This document shows positions 5,153 through 6,506 of a stretch of DNA of 6,506 bases, one piece after another. The notes under the pieces were generated by a model. That model worked only from the letters and a program-made list of their open reading frames with translations. It was not told the DNA's origin and did not search any database. Source of the stretch: Candidatus Bathyarchaeota archaeon B23 (GTDB lineage: Archaea; Thermoproteota; Bathyarchaeia; TCS64; B23); NCBI GenBank assembly GCA_001593875.1, contig LUCA01000042.1, positions 1-6,506 on the forward strand, read 5' to 3'. Position numbers and translations under genes: made by a program. How positions within the stretch are numbered: position 1 is the first letter of the stretch; the number at the start of each line of letters is the position of its first letter.

Positions 5153-6506
5153 ATGGTGGATTCTCTCAGCGAGTTAATAGGAGATGAGAACTACTCTAAG
5201 CTTGAGGAGCTTAGGAATCCCCATGTCCGGCGGATAGTTATGAAGTATGTGAGGCTCTGTAAGCCTGAAAGGGTCTCCATCATCACCGATGACCCCGATG
5301 AGATCGCCTATGTGAGGGAGCTGGCGATCAGGAACGGCGAAGAGATGAGGCTGAGGATGGAGGGGCATACGGTTCACTATGACGGCTACCATGACCAGGC
5401 GAGGGATAAGGAGCATACACGGGTGCTTCTACCCCCAGGGATGAGGATAAGCCCCTGGATCAAGACCATAGACCGGGAGGAGGGGTTGAGGGAGATACAT
5501 AGGCTCCTGGATGGGGCGATGAGGGGGAAGGAGATGCTCGTCAGATTCTTCTGCCTGGGCCCCAGGAGCTCCCGCTTCTCCATCTGCGCCCTACAGCTGA
5601 CGGACTCGGCCTACGTCGCCCACAGCGAGGATCTGCTCTACCGAGCCGGATACGAGGAGTTTAAGAAGCTGGGGGGCTCTAGTAACTTCTTCGCCTTCAT
5701 ACACTCGGCGGGGGAGCTGGATGAGAGGGGATGCTCAAGAAACATCGACAAGAGGAGGATATATATCGACCTGATAGATGGGAAGGTCTACTCCGTAAAC
5801 AATCAATACGCCGGAAACAGCCTGGGGTTGAAGAAGCTCGCCCTACGCCTCGCCATATATAAATCCCACCACGAGGGCTGGCTCGCGGAGCATATGCTCA
5901 TCATGGGGATCCACCCAATTGGTAAGGGGAAGGTGACATACTTCACGGGGGCCTTCCCAAGCGCCTGTGGAAAGACCTCGACGGCGATGCTCCCCGGAAA
6001 TAAAATCCTGGGCGACGATATAGCCTACGTCAGGATCGATGAGGAGGGGAATGCGAGGGCCGTCAACATCGAATGCGGAATCTTCGGCATCATCAAAGAT
6101 GTCAACCCCATCGACGACCCCGTCATCTATAAGGCCCTAACCACTCCCAAGGAGCTGATATTCTCAAATGTCCTCGTGGTGGACGGCGTCCCCTACTGGC
6201 TTGGGATGGGATGTGAACTCCCCAAGGGGGGGATAAACCACTCAGGCGAGTGGTGGGAGGGTAAGCTCGACGAGGAGGGGAACCCAATACCTCCGGCGCA
6301 TCCAAACGCCAGATACACGCTGCACCTCAGAGACCTGGAGAACGTCGATCCAAGGCTCGACGACCCCGAGGGAGTCATCGTAGAGGGGATCCTCTTCGGG
6401 GGGAGGGACTCGGATACGAATGTCCCCATATATGAGGCCTTCAACTGGGAGCATGGAGTCTACGTCGGAGCCACCATAGAGTCGGAGACGACCCCGGCGG
6501 CGTTGG
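5153..6506 (+). CDS. pckG: Phosphoenolpyruvate carboxykinase, GTP type (partial, C-terminus off window)
   Basis: The enzyme interconverts oxaloacetate plus GTP with PEP, CO2 and GDP, the entry step of gluconeogenesis, in the cytoplasm. 451 residues are visible; the family has about 600, so roughly the last quarter lies beyond the right edge. Landmarks, compared with the vertebrate enzyme: R84 (probable R87), YAGNSLGLKK (219-228; Y219 like Y235, K227/K228 like K243/K244), H247 (like H264, metal ligand), the P-loop FPSACGKTS (268-276) with the reactive cysteine C272 and K274, the kinase-2 motif GDDIAYV (287-293), HPNAR (383-387; N385 and R387 like N403/R405) and FGGR (415-418; R418 like R436). 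All expected active-site residues in the visible part are present. Differences from the animal form, such as NIECGIFGII (305-314) after kinase-2, fit what I recall of the archaeal branch. The ATG at 5153 is chosen from the promoter distance and the lack of in-frame starts just upstream. Confidence 0.97.
   Translation, partial: MVDSLSELIGDENYSKLEELRNPHVRRIVMKYVRLCKPERVSIITDDPDEIAYVRELAIRNGEEMRLRMEGHTVHYDGYHDQARDKEHTRVLLPPGMRISPWIKTIDREEGLREIHRLLDGAMRGKEMLVRFFCLGPRSSRFSICALQLTDSAYVAHSEDLLYRAGYEEFKKLGGSSNFFAFIHSAGELDERGCSRNIDKRRIYIDLIDGKVYSVNNQYAGNSLGLKKLALRLAIYKSHHEGWLAEHMLIMGIHPIGKGKVTYFTGAFPSACGKTSTAMLPGNKILGDDIAYVRIDEEGNARAVNIECGIFGIIKDVNPIDDPVIYKALTTPKELIFSNVLVVDGVPYWLGMGCELPKGGINHSGEWWEGKLDEEGNPIPPAHPNARYTLHLRDLENVDPRLDDPEGVIVEGILFGGRDSDTNVPIYEAFNWEHGVYVGATIESETTPAAL

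Noticed and set aside
5174..5583. Minus-strand open frames opposite PEP carboxykinase
   Set aside because: They are antisense shadows of a gene with complete active-site motifs and have no ribosome binding site or family resemblance.

Overview
The window looks like a piece of an archaeal chromosome, probably from a thermophile of the Thermoproteota/TACK side (Bathyarchaeia-like would fit, but rank below phylum is a guess). The evidence is: TATA-type promoter boxes about 27-29 bases upstream of start codons with no room for a leader; GGAGGTG-type ribosome binding sites between operon genes; arginine written mostly AGG and many isoleucines written ATA in a GC-rich background; and a GTP-type PEP carboxykinase with what I recall as archaeal-type sequence after its kinase-2 motif. 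The DNA is almost fully coding. No RNA gene, CRISPR array, insertion sequence or phage gene was seen, and no gene-free stretch exceeds about 105 bases.

Layout. (1) Positions 1-2256, minus strand: a tightly packed operon of three membrane proteins, read from 2256 down to 1 and running off the left edge: a DUF6754-like protein with one membrane helix at each end, a six-helix membrane protein, and a membrane-anchored protein with a large alpha/beta domain whose C-terminus lies outside the window. The genes are 1-10 bases apart with strong ribosome binding sites, so they probably encode parts of one membrane complex. Its function is not known to me; it is the best candidate here for an undescribed system. 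(2) 2257-2360: a divergent promoter region, AT-rich on its left half. (3) 2361-3238, plus strand: a four-helix membrane protein and a soluble helical protein coupled by a TTGA start/stop overlap. (4) 3186-4058, minus strand: a creatininase-family metallohydrolase whose 3' end overlaps the previous gene tail to tail by 53 bases. (5) 4136-5128, plus strand: a DUF72 (YecE-like) TIM-barrel protein with a C-terminal extension, divergent from the creatininase gene and perhaps sharing a near-palindromic TATA element with it. (6) 5153-6506, plus strand: GTP-dependent PEP carboxykinase, cut by the right edge, with its own probable promoter overlapping the DUF72 stop codon.

The only firm metabolic assignment is gluconeogenesis/anaplerosis through PEP carboxykinase. 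The creatininase and DUF72 proteins have clear families but no clear substrate. The membrane operon and the four-helix/helical pair remain functionally unassigned.
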